A stretch of DNA of 64,000 nt from Bacteroidales bacterium UBA3844 (GTDB taxonomy: Bacteria > Bacteroidota > Bacteroidia > Bacteroidales > Paludibacteraceae), in assembly GCA_002392915.1 (NCBI GenBank), contig DGHQ01000059.1, forward strand, positions 158,028 through 222,027, given 5' to 3'. The position numbers were made by a program, and so were the translations under genes. Shown piece after piece: positions 7,555-14,925 of this stretch. Position 1 is the stretch's first letter. Every line of letters begins with the position of its first letter. The notes below the pieces were generated by a model. It saw only the letters and a program-made list of their open reading frames with translations, did not search any database and was not told the origin of the DNA.

Positions 7555-8013
7555 ATGGAAAAATTCGAGATCGACAGGATCGAGTTTGTCGCCAAGATAA
7601 CGGTCAGCGGAGTCGACTCCCATCTGGTGGAGGACGTCGTTTATTACCGCAGGGGGATGTCTTTCGACATGGTCATGCGGTGGCAGTGGTATTTCCAGTA
7701 CCTTGCAGCCCGTGTCAAGGTCGACAACCCCAGGCGTACAGTGCGGTGCTTCATCGCACGGACGGACATGATGACCACAGAGGAGTACATAGAGTGGAAA
7801 CGCACCAATCTTATCAAGGCTCAGAAGGCAAAGCTCACAAAACTTAAAAACTATCCTCCGCAGTGGGATCTGTTCGGCTACAACCGGACAGAATGGCTGG
7901 AGTCGGTGGAAAAGGCGGAGAAACGCCTGGCTGACCTGCAGGCAGGAGAGACTGACTTCTATGTGATGCCCGAATACGCCAACCATCTGAAGCGATGGCT
8001 GAAGAAACATTGA
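7555..8013 (+). CDS. Unknown protein, 152 residues
   Basis: Second gene of the copy-4 unit. The N-terminal ~65 residues alternate hydrophobic and charged residues as in a beta-rich domain (MEKFEIDRIEFVAKITVSG), and the C-terminal part is helical and basic, ending KRWLKKH. A repeated aromatic pattern (MRWQWYFQYL at 41-50) could form a helix packing against the sheet. No motif or family recognised. Ends 72 bases before the terminator at 8086. Confidence 0.7.
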   Translation: MEKFEIDRIEFVAKITVSGVDSHLVEDVVYYRRGMSFDMVMRWQWYFQYLAARVKVDNPRRTVRCFIARTDMMTTEEYIEWKRTNLIKAQKAKLTKLKNYPPQWDLFGYNRTEWLESVEKAEKRLADLQAGETDFYVMPEYANHLKRWLKKH

Positions 8014-8085
8014 TCCACGGCATTGTGCTTGGATTTCCGGACAAAATCCCCTTATTTTGCAGTAGTAATTTTATTAATATAGTCT

Positions 8086-8121
8086 GATCCGTCCGACCGT
8101 GAGGTCCGACGGATCTTTTTT
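8086..8121 (+). terminator. Terminator with GTGA loop
   Basis: GATCCGTC and GACGGATC, a C/C mismatch, then GACC/GGTC around GTGA, followed by T6. Architecture (stem, mismatch, CC-GTGA-GG apex) matches the terminator at 5422. Confidence 0.85.
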
Positions 8122-8217
8122 CTCCCCATGTCAAGGACTGCAGCTCTCTCCCCTTCCCTTGAAAAGAAAAACGCACCCTTCTTTTCTTTACTTTTTTATA
8201 AAATAAATTGCTGATTA

Positions 8218-8249
8218 TTTGCAAGTTACGACAATTTTTAGTATATTTG
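8218..8249 (+). promoter_or_regulatory. Reiterated promoter, copy 5
   Basis: TTTG 8218-8221, 20-base spacer, TATATTTG 8242-8249, preceded by TGCTGATTA. The 5' hairpin 8255-8281 is GGAA-AT-GAGG paired with CCTC-TTCC, and the leader then reads TTTGTTG...AACTTTATTTTTTTTACATT to ATG 8316. Confidence 0.85.
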
Positions 8250-8315
8250 TATATGGAAATGAGGGAGACACGACCTCTTCCGATTTGTTGTTTTTAACTT
8301 TATTTTTTTTACATT

Positions 8316-8696
8316 ATGAGTACAAGATGCAATATCATCCTTTGGGGTGAGGAACAGGGGAAACAGGTGTTCTACAAACAGGTGTACCACCACTCGGACG
8401 GCTACCTCGAAGGCGTGGGCGCGGACCTCGCAGACCTGGCTACGGAATTGATGGGCGAGGAAGAGACGGACATCACCCCACGCAGGTTCGCATGCAAACT
8501 TGCGGGGCACTCCCCGAAGTACGAGTTCGAGAACGACCTGCATGAGCCTTACCCGAACAGCGACATAGAGTGGAGGTACGACATGTTCTTCGCAAAGGAC
8601 GGCATCACCGTCAGATGCGAACATTACATCTCCTACCCCGACGAGTTTGTCGAGTCGTTCGAGTTCTCTATAAAGAGGACGAAGAGGAGGAAATGA
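8316..8696 (+). CDS. MSTR-type phage/plasmid protein of unknown function, 126 residues
   Basis: Begins MSTRCNIILWGE and contains YKQVYHHSDGYLEGVGADL (about 20-38). Small proteins starting MSTR and carrying a Y-x-H-x-DGYPEGVG-like motif are common in phages and mobile elements of several phyla; no function is established that I know of. The motif with two His, Asp and Glu hints at a binding pocket, but this is inference. The C-terminus is basic (KRTKRRK). Sits behind promoter copy 5 as first gene of a long run (8316-10702) with no further consensus promoter of this type. Confidence 0.72.
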   Translation: MSTRCNIILWGEEQGKQVFYKQVYHHSDGYLEGVGADLADLATELMGEEETDITPRRFACKLAGHSPKYEFENDLHEPYPNSDIEWRYDMFFAKDGITVRCEHYISYPDEFVESFEFSIKRTKRRK

Positions 8697-8706
8697 CAGG
8701 GGCTTC

Positions 8707-8727
8707 CCCGACGGCTCCGCCGTCGGG
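8707..8727 (+). terminator. Hairpin after the MSTR-type gene
   Basis: Perfect 9-bp stem CCCGACGGC/GCCGTCGGG around TCC, with no proper T-run. Probably a partial terminator or mRNA processing/stability element between 8696 and 8762. Confidence 0.4.
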
Positions 8728-8761
8728 ATCCCTTTGAAAACTTTTATTGATCAAAACGTAA

Positions 8762-9118
8762 ATGAATATTATGAAATTGAGACTTAGAAAAAAATACGCC
8801 AAAAAGGCGGTCACCGCCCACTACACGGACATGGTGAGGGGGATCCTCCCTCCTGGAGAGGTCAGCGTCCGGATAAAATGCACCTTCAGGAAAAAAAGGA
8901 AATCGTTAGGCGTGAGGGGCGGATCTCTCCCAATGGACCAGCTCATGCGCCTTGTGAGCATGGGCGCAGCCAACTACAGCGTCGGCACGGAAGACGTGGA
9001 CTTCCGTGACTCCCTGGGAAGGTTCATCTGCTCCAAACCACGCAGGGAGTTCGACAGCTTCGGATCCAATTGGGGGTCGTTGCTCAACCTTTTAAGCCCT
9101 GGAGATCATGGGAAATGA
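8762..9118 (+). CDS. Unknown basic small protein, 118 residues
   Basis: Two candidate starts, 8762 and 8771 (MNI-MKLRLRKKYAKK). The N-terminal 60 residues are strongly basic (RLRKKYAKKAV, KCTFRKKRKSL), consistent with nucleic-acid binding; the rest is neutral. Family not recognised. The last codons overlap the start of the next gene (9108), indicating translational coupling. Confidence 0.65.
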   Translation: MNIMKLRLRKKYAKKAVTAHYTDMVRGILPPGEVSVRIKCTFRKKRKSLGVRGGSLPMDQLMRLVSMGAANYSVGTEDVDFRDSLGRFICSKPRREFDSFGSNWGSLLNLLSPGDHGK

Positions 9119-9446
9119 CATAATGGCAAAGAGGTCTTTGGCTTCGTTCCTCGACCTCGCATCAAAATGGCTGTCACTTGACCAGGGTAGTGTCCTGGTA
9201 GTGGAACGGAGCGAAAAGACAGTCCGGCTGAGACTGCACCATTCCCCTGCCCTGGAGGTGCGGTGCCTCCGCATGACCGTCAATTTCGACTATTTCTCGA
9301 AACATTTCAGGAGGACCCTGCCGTCCCTGCCGATCGTCGGCAAGTACACTTCCATGACGGCACGCTCCCTGAATGAGTTCTATATAACAGGATGCGAAGA
9401 CACCGCAGGTGGAATTGACGCACAGAAACGGGAACTTAAAAACTGA
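9108..9446 (+). CDS. Unknown small protein, 112 residues
   Basis: ATG 9108 overlaps the end of the preceding gene by 11 bases; a second ATG at 9123 would start MAKRSLASFLDL. The product is basic in the middle (VERSEKTVRLRLHHSP) and ends DAQKRELKN. No recognised domain. The stop is followed after 4 bases by the next start (9451), so 8762-10413 behaves as a coupled gene string. Confidence 0.62.
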   Translation: MGNDIMAKRSLASFLDLASKWLSLDQGSVLVVERSEKTVRLRLHHSPALEVRCLRMTVNFDYFSKHFRRTLPSLPIVGKYTSMTARSLNEFYITGCEDTAGGIDAQKRELKN

Positions 9447-9450
9447 GTTT

Positions 9451-10413
9451 ATGGACAACAACAAGATATATGCGACAGACTCAAACACGTTAAAATATGT
9501 GTTTTCCGTTTTAAGGGAGGACAATGATTTCCTTTATGTGAAGGATATATCCACTACAAGCTTTGAAATCAGAAGTCATATATTCAAGGTGCGTAAAAAT
9601 CCATTGATGTTCGTCGATTCCGACGAGGACAAGACGTGGGATTTCATATTCAAGGACAAGAAATTCTTTGCCTCCTTCAACGAAACGGAAGTGATAAGCA
9701 AAGCCCAGGAATATCAGAGATTTTATGACAAAGCTAGTCTTAGAAATACAATAAAAGGAATAGCTGATTTGAGGAAGAAGATCAAGGATGCCAAAGAGTT
9801 TTTACTGAACGAATATGGGGCAAAGCACCTGTCAACTTTAACGTTCAATGACAAACTGTTTGTGTTAGATGAAGACAAAAACCTACAGCCAGCGTTCGTG
9901 TCCGCAAAGATAGAATACGCCAATGGGGACATGAGCGTGAAGATACATGTTCCCTTTTTAGATGATGATTTTGAGATTTTTTGGGACAAAGACCTCTTTA
10001 ATGGAGACGGAACCATTTTCTATATTTATTCTGACTCCCCTTCCAATTTCTTTGGTGACGGAGTGAAAAGGAGCGTATTTATGGACATTTCCGATTATGA
10101 TCGTTTCCTTTCCAACAGGGAGTTGCGGAAAATGCAAGAGAATTTTTTCTCGCTGACACGCCACAGAAACAAATTGTTCCACAGACTGATAAGACGCCAG
10201 AACTCGCCCCTCAACGTGCAGATCCTCCTGTGGAGCGACAGGAACGGCTCGTTCGAGACCGTCGGGGGAACTACCCTAAGCACTGAGGACGATGTTTTCG
10301 ACTACCTCCTTTCTCGCAGGTATATCAGCAAGGGGGGGGAGGTGAGACCAAAACACAAGGTGCTTGTCGGGGGAAAGGAAATCTCCTCCGTCCGCCCCAT
10401 ACGATATGTTTAA
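9451..10413 (+). CDS. Unknown protein, 320 residues
   Basis: Start at 9451 (MDNNKIYATDSNTLKY); the frame is open back to 9409 but that part overlaps the previous gene. Composition is clearly more A+T-rich than its neighbours until about base 10170, after which codon use returns to the G+C-rich type (RRQNSPLNVQILLW onwards), suggesting that the gene is a join of segments with different histories. The first 240 residues are acidic and Phe/Tyr/Asp-rich; the last 80 form a basic domain ending GGKEISSVRPIRYV. Family not recognised. Confidence 0.65.
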   Translation: MDNNKIYATDSNTLKYVFSVLREDNDFLYVKDISTTSFEIRSHIFKVRKNPLMFVDSDEDKTWDFIFKDKKFFASFNETEVISKAQEYQRFYDKASLRNTIKGIADLRKKIKDAKEFLLNEYGAKHLSTLTFNDKLFVLDEDKNLQPAFVSAKIEYANGDMSVKIHVPFLDDDFEIFWDKDLFNGDGTIFYIYSDSPSNFFGDGVKRSVFMDISDYDRFLSNRELRKMQENFFSLTRHRNKLFHRLIRRQNSPLNVQILLWSDRNGSFETVGGTTLSTEDDVFDYLLSRRYISKGGEVRPKHKVLVGGKEISSVRPIRYV

Positions 10414-10429
10414 CCCTTTATTTTCTGTT

Positions 10430-10702
10430 ATGGTAAAGACAAAGCTCATATTCGACTTATTCGGGCTCCTCTCAGAACAGGAGGGGCTGAGGGTGACGGG
10501 GTTCCAGCACCACGACCATCCGCTTCATCCAGAGATATACATCGACATAGACATTCCGACCCACATGTCCGCAGGATTCGTCCAGGCGTTCACGGACTTC
10601 ACGGACGGAAGATGTCCGGGCGAAGCCCACTACAGGTTCCCGAGGGAGGGGCGTGACTTCTTCCTTCTGACGCTATACGCTCCGCCTTCAGACAAGTTCT
10701 GA
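10430..10702 (+). CDS. Unknown small protein, 90 residues
   Basis: ATG 10430 follows the leader CCCTTTATTTTCTGTT, like other starts in the element; in-frame ATGs at 10364 and 10406 overlap the previous gene or its end and look less likely. The product (MVKTKLIFDLFGLLSEQEGL...) has a His-rich spot (FQHHDHPLH, 24-32) that could bind metal. No family recognised. Last gene of the copy-5 string. Confidence 0.62.
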   Translation: MVKTKLIFDLFGLLSEQEGLRVTGFQHHDHPLHPEIYIDIDIPTHMSAGFVQAFTDFTDGRCPGEAHYRFPREGRDFFLLTLYAPPSDKF

Positions 10703-10777
10703 TCAGGAAACGGCAATATTCTTCTGTTTTCCTCATTCACAATTTTTTTTTATCTTTGTTTTAAATTTTAGTGCCTT

Positions 10778-11044
10778 ATGGTCAATATTCAATATAATAA
10801 TAAATTACATCTTTTAGCTGCTGTCATTTTGCTGTGTTCGACAGCAAGATGTCATTATCTGGTCCTCACCTGCGACACTCCCGTGTGGATAAGCGCTGTA
10901 TGCAATCCCTTGTTCGGAGCGTATTATGGCTTTGTCCTACATTTTTTTGTTGACGACATAAAGTGTGTCCTTGCACGGAGACGGGAAAAGAGGTCGGCTA
11001 CAAAGACCATTCCCAAGAATGCAGTTCAGAACAACAAATTATAA
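10778..11044 (+). CDS. Small membrane protein, paralog A
   Basis: 88 residues with two hydrophobic segments (about 9-30 and 37-58), then VDDIKCVLARRREKR and a basic tail. A TATCTTTG box at about 10750-10757 is a plausible -7 element, and the leader reads TTTTAGTGCCTT before the ATG. It is a paralog of the next gene: both share the AGTGCCTT leader, an N-terminal NI-x-YN pattern, two membrane segments and a D-D-I-x-x-x-L-x-RRR end. A membrane-inserted inhibitor such as entry exclusion is conceivable; there is no direct evidence. Confidence 0.65.
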   Translation: MVNIQYNNKLHLLAAVILLCSTARCHYLVLTCDTPVWISAVCNPLFGAYYGFVLHFFVDDIKCVLARRREKRSATKTIPKNAVQNNKL

Positions 11045-11058
11045 TAAATCAGTGCCTT

Positions 11059-11280
11059 ATGAAAAATATTCTGTATAATATTATTATTTTAGTTGCTGGA
11101 CTCACATTTTTTATTGCGTCAGCAGGATTACTTTATCTGATGTGTGCCTCCGATCTGCCCAACTGGGTGAAATTTTTATTCGGTTTCGTGGTAGGAGTGT
11201 TTTACGGCGTTTTCCTTATGTTGTTGACTGACGACATCAGGGACTTCCTGAAACGACGACGAGATAGAGAGAACGGCTAA
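11059..11280 (+). CDS. Small membrane protein, paralog B
   Basis: 73 residues from ATG 11059; the frame extends upstream to 10963 but that would overlap the previous gene and include its basic tail region. Two hydrophobic segments (about 5-27 and 34-55) are followed by TDDIRDFLKRRRDRENG. Paralog of the gene at 10778, 14 bases upstream, with the same AGTGCCTT sequence just before the start, so the pair arose by tandem duplication that included the ribosome-loading site. Followed by the terminator at 11321. Confidence 0.65.
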   Translation: MKNILYNIIILVAGLTFFIASAGLLYLMCASDLPNWVKFLFGFVVGVFYGVFLMLLTDDIRDFLKRRRDRENG

Positions 11281-11320
11281 AGTCTAATCTGAACAAATTA
11301 TATTTTTTCAATAAAATTCT

Positions 11321-11357
11321 GGACCTATCCCCTACGACTGGGGGTAGGTCCTTTTTT
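11321..11357 (+). terminator. Terminator after the membrane-protein pair
   Basis: GGACCTA/TAGGTCC plus CCCC/GGGG around TACGACT, followed by T6. Confidence 0.85.
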
Positions 11358-11367
11358 CCCCATAACT

Positions 11368-11476
11368 GGGGAAGACCCCACCAGCCAACCATCTTACTTG
11401 CCTTCCCATGGAAGACCATCCCTAACAACTTCTATCTCCATTCGCAAGAGCGACCCCCCTCCCCGTCCCCTTGGGG
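11368..11476. repeat. Mini-hairpin cluster
   Basis: GGGG-AAGA-CCCC (11368-11379), CTTCC-CAT-GGAAG (11402-11414), TCGC-AAGA-GCGA (11442-11453), CCCC-TT-GGGG (11467-11476). The AAGA loops recur with different stems at 14.93 and 16.08 kb. Confidence 0.55.
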
Positions 11477-11523
11477 AAAAAGTTGCATCCACACTCTTTT
11501 TTTACAAATTAATTCGCTGATTA

Positions 11524-11555
11524 TTTGGATGTTACACAGATTTTTAGTATATTTG
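11524..11555 (+). promoter_or_regulatory. Reiterated promoter, copy 6
   Basis: TTTG 11524-11527, 20-base spacer, TATATTTG 11548-11555, preceded by CGCTGATTA. The 5' hairpin is GGGG-AAATCG-CCCC with outer GGAA/TTCC. Leader TTGTTGTTTTACTTTATTTT leads to ATG 11628. Confidence 0.85.
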
Positions 11556-11627
11556 TATATGGAAATGAGGGGAAATCGCCCCCACTCTTTCCACGTTCAT
11601 TTGTTGTTTTACTTTATTTTTTATCTT

Positions 11628-11867
11628 ATGGAAAAATTCCACAAACTTGTATGTTCGTCAGCTCGCAAGGGACAAGACGGAAAAATGATCCCATTCAGAA
11701 AGAAAGTACTCTTCCAGTGCGGTGACATAGAGTATTGCAGATTTATGCTCTCTGAATTTTTCAGCCTGCGGTCGACAGACTCCGATTATTCGGACTGCTC
11801 TCCACTTGAAAACGATTCATTCTCAGTCTCCAGGGACAACAAACGGTACACATACAGCGTAGAGTGA
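11628..11867 (+). CDS. Unknown small protein, 79 residues
   Basis: Start fixed by the conserved leader; an apparent longer frame from 11529 would begin inside the promoter and is rejected. The product (MEKFHKLVCSSARKGQDGK...) is small and soluble with three Cys and an acidic middle (STDSDYSDCSPLEND). No family recognised. It precedes the PcfK-like gene by 60 bases, which contain a GGGGG/CCCCC hairpin and another copy of the ACTTTATTTTTTTACACT leader. Confidence 0.62.
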   Translation: MEKFHKLVCSSARKGQDGKMIPFRKKVLFQCGDIEYCRFMLSEFFSLRSTDSDYSDCSPLENDSFSVSRDNKRYTYSVE

Positions 11868-11927
11868 TTTTTAGGGGTCGGGGGCAATTCCCCCTTCCCT
11901 CCATGTTTTACTTTATTTTTTTACACT

Positions 11928-12356
11928 ATGAAAAATTCAGTGGCGTTCGAGAACGCAATCAAGAAATACCTTGACGAGTTCGCACAGAACGATGTCCATT
12001 TCGCACAGAAATACGAGAACCCCAAGAAATCCATAAGCGAGTGCTGCTCCTTCATCGCTTCCGAAGTGAAGAAGATGGGGGTCTGCGGTCTTGAAGACTC
12101 CGAGGTCTACGGTCTCGCTGTCCACTATTATGACGAGGAAGACGTCAAAGTGGAGCCTGTAGGCGACTACATGGTCGCATGCAACCACCATGTCGAGCTG
12201 ACCGAGGAGCAGAAGGAGGAGGCGAGAGCCGAAGCCATCAAGCAGTACCAGGAGACCCTTTACAAGGAAATGGTGGCGAAGAACATCAAACACCAGACCC
12301 CGAAGAAGGAGACTTCCGATTCGGATCACAAACCCAAACAGCTCACCTTATTCTGA
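11928..12356 (+). CDS. PcfK-like protein
   Basis: 142 residues. The N-terminal ~80 residues match the PcfK family pattern: an A-I-x-x-Y-L helix, then PKKSISECCSFIASEVKKM and DSEVYGLAVHYYDEEDV. The C-terminal part is a charged helix with a Lys-rich end and QLTLF. PcfK is named from the conjugation locus of enterococcal plasmid pCF10 and is widespread, usually beside PcfJ, in Bacteroidales mobile elements; its activity is not established. Starts after the conserved leader (TTTTACTTTATTTTTTTACACT) and is followed 5 bases later by the PcfJ-like gene. Confidence 0.85.
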   Translation: MKNSVAFENAIKKYLDEFAQNDVHFAQKYENPKKSISECCSFIASEVKKMGVCGLEDSEVYGLAVHYYDEEDVKVEPVGDYMVACNHHVELTEEQKEEARAEAIKQYQETLYKEMVAKNIKHQTPKKETSDSDHKPKQLTLF

Positions 12357-12361
12357 CAGCC

Positions 12362-13681
12362 ATGAGACCATCGACAAAGGAGGAAAAGAGAGTGACCGCT
12401 CTGAGCGGATCACTCCCGAACCTTTCGGCTAAGCAGGAGTCTTGGCTTAAATGGAAAGTGGGCGTGCCGAAAGGCTACGTCAACAGCAGGCATGCGTGGT
12501 GCGGAGAATGCGGTTTCCCACTCCCGAAAGAGACGAAATCGCTTGTCGGCAGACTCACCGCCAACAGCAGGCTGATCTGCCCTTTCTGCGGAAAGGAGCT
12601 TGAACTTACACAGTCGCAAGGATCAAGGCAGTGCGAGAAATTCTACTTCACTTTCGTGACCGTCTGCCAGGAGTACCAGGTGTTCAGACATTTCCTTGTC
12701 TCGAAGATCTCCTGCAAAGGCATGAACTGCCATATCTCACACACCGAGGTCGTGCAGAACTGGATAAACCCTTCTGGCAAGGAGACCGTCATCGCCAGGA
12801 GCACGACTTTTGGCTACTATTGTGACCAATGGATCCTCCACTCCGAACTGAGCCTGAAACACCCGATCCGTCATTACGGATTCTGCCTTTATGACATAAA
12901 CCCCAACTACATCTATCCTTTCCGCAAATACATCCCCACACTGAAAAGGAACGGATTTTTCGGGGACTTCCTTGACCTCTCCCCCTCCACCCTCACCAAG
13001 GGGATATTGTCGAACTCCGACTACGAGTTCCTTCTGAAAACCCGACAGCTTCCCCTTCTCAGACACGCATGCCAGAGGGGGCTGGAGAGGATTCCCCACA
13101 AGGAATCGGTCAAAATATGCGTCCGCAACAGATACACCGTCAAGGACGCAGACCTTTGGCTCGACATGATGGACGCACTCCTTTCCCTTGGCAAGGACAC
13201 CCGTTCGCCTTTCTATGTCTGCCCCTCCGATCTGAAGTCCGCACACGACAGGGTTTTCGCACTCAAAGAGCGTGCCGACAGTAAAAGAAAGATGGAGGAG
13301 GCGATGGAGACCGCAAGGAAATGGGAGAAGCGGTACAGAACAGAGAAGGGTCGCTTCTTCCACCTTACGATGAGCGACGGCAATGTCTTCATAAGACCAC
13401 TGCTTTCAGTCTCCGAGTTCGTCGAGGAGGGGGACAGGATGCACCACTGCGTTTTCGCCAACGGCTACTACAAGAGGGAGGACAGCCTTATCCTCACAGC
13501 AAGGAACATGAAGGGGGACAGACTGGAGACAGTCGAGATCAATCTGAAGGAGCTCGCCGTGATCCAAAGCAGAGGAGTCTGCAACTCCTCCTCCCCTTTT
13601 CATGACGAGATTGTCGGACTGGTAAATGACAACATGCACCGCATACGAGAGATCTGCCACACCGCCAGGATCTCCGCCTAA
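12362..13681 (+). CDS. PcfJ-like protein
   Basis: 439 residues from ATG 12362, 5 bases after the PcfK stop; the frame is open upstream inside PcfK but that is overlap only. A zinc ribbon is visible at residues 47-76 (C-G-E-C ... C-P-F-C). The C-terminal PcfJ domain carries MHHCVFANGYY (about 360-370), then SLILTARN, ETVEINL and IQSRGVCNSSS, the family hallmark with a conserved His-Cys and a final R-G-x-x-N. Family members come from conjugative elements, with a nucleic-acid-related role suspected from the zinc ribbon; the reaction, if any, is unknown. Forms a two-gene unit with PcfK and ends at a strong terminator. Confidence 0.88.
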   Translation: MRPSTKEEKRVTALSGSLPNLSAKQESWLKWKVGVPKGYVNSRHAWCGECGFPLPKETKSLVGRLTANSRLICPFCGKELELTQSQGSRQCEKFYFTFVTVCQEYQVFRHFLVSKISCKGMNCHISHTEVVQNWINPSGKETVIARSTTFGYYCDQWILHSELSLKHPIRHYGFCLYDINPNYIYPFRKYIPTLKRNGFFGDFLDLSPSTLTKGILSNSDYEFLLKTRQLPLLRHACQRGLERIPHKESVKICVRNRYTVKDADLWLDMMDALLSLGKDTRSPFYVCPSDLKSAHDRVFALKERADSKRKMEEAMETARKWEKRYRTEKGRFFHLTMSDGNVFIRPLLSVSEFVEEGDRMHHCVFANGYYKREDSLILTARNMKGDRLETVEINLKELAVIQSRGVCNSSSPFHDEIVGLVNDNMHRIREICHTARISA

Positions 13682-13684
13682 TCC

Positions 13685-13723
13685 GTGACGGTCAGCCGTT
13701 CAGAGCTGTCCGTCACTTTTTTT
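13685..13723 (+). terminator. Terminator after pcfJ-like gene
   Basis: GTGACGG/CCGTCAC and CAGC/GCTG stem segments with T/T mismatch, followed by T7. Confidence 0.85.
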
Positions 13724-13745
13724 CACGCCCCGAACACCCCTTCCA

Positions 13746-13825
13746 GGGCGAAAGCCCACTTTGACTAACCATCTGTGGTCATCCTCCGCAAAAGCGGACT
13801 CTCTCAACCTCCCACGCAGCAGCGT
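13746..13825. repeat. Mini-hairpin cluster
   Basis: GGGC-GAAA-GCCC (13746-13757), TCCGC-AAAA-GCGGA (13785-13798), ACGC-AGCA-GCGT (13814-13825), then the CCCCTTGAAAAGAAAAAAC tail seen before several promoters. Confidence 0.55.
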
Positions 13826-13903
13826 CCCTGGTCCAACTGTCCCCTTGAAAAGAAAAAACGACCCTCTTTTTTCTTGTTTTTTCTTAAAATAAACCGCTGA
13901 TTA

Positions 13904-13935
13904 TTTGGCAGTTACACAGATTTTTAGTATATTTG
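13904..13935 (+). promoter_or_regulatory. Reiterated promoter, copy 7
   Basis: TTTG 13904-13907, 20-base spacer, TATATTTG 13928-13935, preceded by CGCTGATTA. The 5' hairpin 13941-13967 pairs GGAA-AT-GAGG with CCTC-TTCC around GAGTTATGA. Leader to ATG 14003 is the standard type. Confidence 0.85.
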
Positions 13936-14002
13936 TATATGGAAATGAGGGAGTTATGACCTCTTCCTATTTGTTGTTTTTTACTTTATTTTTTTTTACA
14001 CT

Positions 14003-14377
14003 ATGGAAAATCAAGAGTACTGCTTGGAGATTGCGAACACAATCCTCAGCCAAATCATTTCGGTTGTCGGAACAATGACATTCAGCTCATGGGGCGTGTC
14101 TGAAAAGACAGCGACCTACCACAACGACATGCCTTCACTTGTCATGGACGTTAACGGACTGCTACACAAAGGCAAGGCGATAGTCTCCTATGACGAGGGA
14201 GGAGACTCCTACACGGTATACCTGTTGGACAAGGACGGAAATGTAACCTATGAAGCGGACAATATCTTTTTCGACACACTCGGGACACTCCTTGATGACA
14301 AGATTGAGCGTTGCGAGTCATGGACAGACGAGGAATATTACAGCCGTCTCAAAAAAGAGGGTGCACTACTACTATAA
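14003..14377 (+). CDS. Unknown protein, 124 residues
   Basis: Begins MENQEYCLEIANTILSQI with a helical N-terminus of about 25 residues, then a beta-rich part (SLVMDVNGLLHKGKAIVSYDEGGDSY pattern, split by glycine) and an acidic helical end (DEEYYSRLKKEGALLL). Soluble, no recognised motif. First gene of the copy-7 unit; its TAA overlaps the ATG of the next gene by one base (TAATG), so the two are translationally coupled. Confidence 0.68.
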   Translation: MENQEYCLEIANTILSQIISVVGTMTFSSWGVSEKTATYHNDMPSLVMDVNGLLHKGKAIVSYDEGGDSYTVYLLDKDGNVTYEADNIFFDTLGTLLDDKIERCESWTDEEYYSRLKKEGALLL

Positions 14378-14601
14378 TGCTTTCGCACATGGAAAGAATA
14401 GCGGATTATCTCATCATACTTGACTACCAGTCGGGAAGACTCCTCAAAATAAGGCTTTCGGAAGAGGACAGAAGGACAGCCTCCGCCTGTAAGGATGCGT
14501 CGTCGTTCGTGAAGACACTCTCCTATAAATACGGGTTCTCCTTCAAAGACTCCTACTGGATGTCAACGGAGACTTTGGACGAAAGCTCATTCAACTTTTA
14601 A
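14377..14601 (+). CDS. Unknown small protein, 74 residues
   Basis: ATG 14377 overlaps the previous stop (TAATG); an alternative ATG at 14389 (MERIADYLIILDY) is possible. The sequence alternates hydrophobic strands and a basic/acidic helix (KIRLSEEDRRTASACKDASS). Family not recognised. Followed by a terminator at 14653. Confidence 0.6.
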   Translation: MLSHMERIADYLIILDYQSGRLLKIRLSEEDRRTASACKDASSFVKTLSYKYGFSFKDSYWMSTETLDESSFNF

Positions 14602-14652
14602 GATGTAAAAAATACAAAGATTTGTGGATGTGGGATTTTAACAGTTTATCCG

Positions 14653-14683
14653 CCGTTCCCCATGAATTTTGGGGACGGCTTTT
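14653..14683 (+). terminator. Terminator after the 14003-14601 pair
   Basis: GCCGT-t-CCCC pairs with GGGG-ACGGC around a ~9-base loop, followed by T5. Its T-run merges into inverted repeat copy 2. Confidence 0.75.
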
Positions 14684-14702
14684 TATATCCGTTTTGGATA
14701 TA
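14684..14702. promoter_or_regulatory. Inverted repeat TATATCC-GTTTT-GGATATA (candidate operator, copy 2)
   Basis: Identical to copy 1 at 2120-2138 over all 19 bases, and both are followed by AAAA. It lies 71 bases upstream of the -33 box of promoter copy 8. Confidence 0.5.
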
Positions 14703-14772
14703 AAAACATTGATTCGGAGTTTTTGAAAACAACAATTTTTAACATCTTTTCACTTAAATAAACTATTGATTA

Positions 14773-14804
14773 TTTGCAAGTTACGGCAAATTTTACTATA
14801 TTTG
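14773..14804 (+). promoter_or_regulatory. Reiterated promoter, copy 8
   Basis: TTTG 14773-14776, 20-base spacer, TATATTTG 14797-14804, preceded by TATTGATTA. No 5' hairpin and no gene: a terminator follows at 14862. Confidence 0.75.
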
Positions 14805-14809
14805 TATAT

Positions 14810-14896
14810 GATAACAAGGGAATAGAACATAACTAATAACTACAAAAAACTAAACATACCGAAGCCGCCTCGTAGTGATATGCGACGGCTTTTTTT
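14810..14896 (+). ncRNA. Candidate small RNA (~85 nt) between promoter copy 8 and a terminator
   Basis: The stretch after promoter copy 8 is an A-rich single-stranded-looking leader (repeated AACTA, ACTAA words) with no ATG-started ORF, ending in a hairpin (AAGCCG/CGGCTT plus TCG/CGA) and T7. Short, unstructured, A-rich 5' part plus terminator is typical of small regulatory RNAs. Inferred from signals only. Confidence 0.45.
14862..14896 (+). terminator. Terminator after promoter copy 8
   Basis: AAGCCG pairs with CGGCTT, and after a two-base bulge TCG pairs with CGA; followed by T7. Confidence 0.7.
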
Positions 14897-14925
14897 CATG
14901 CCCGGACGGATGCCACCCCGACCCC

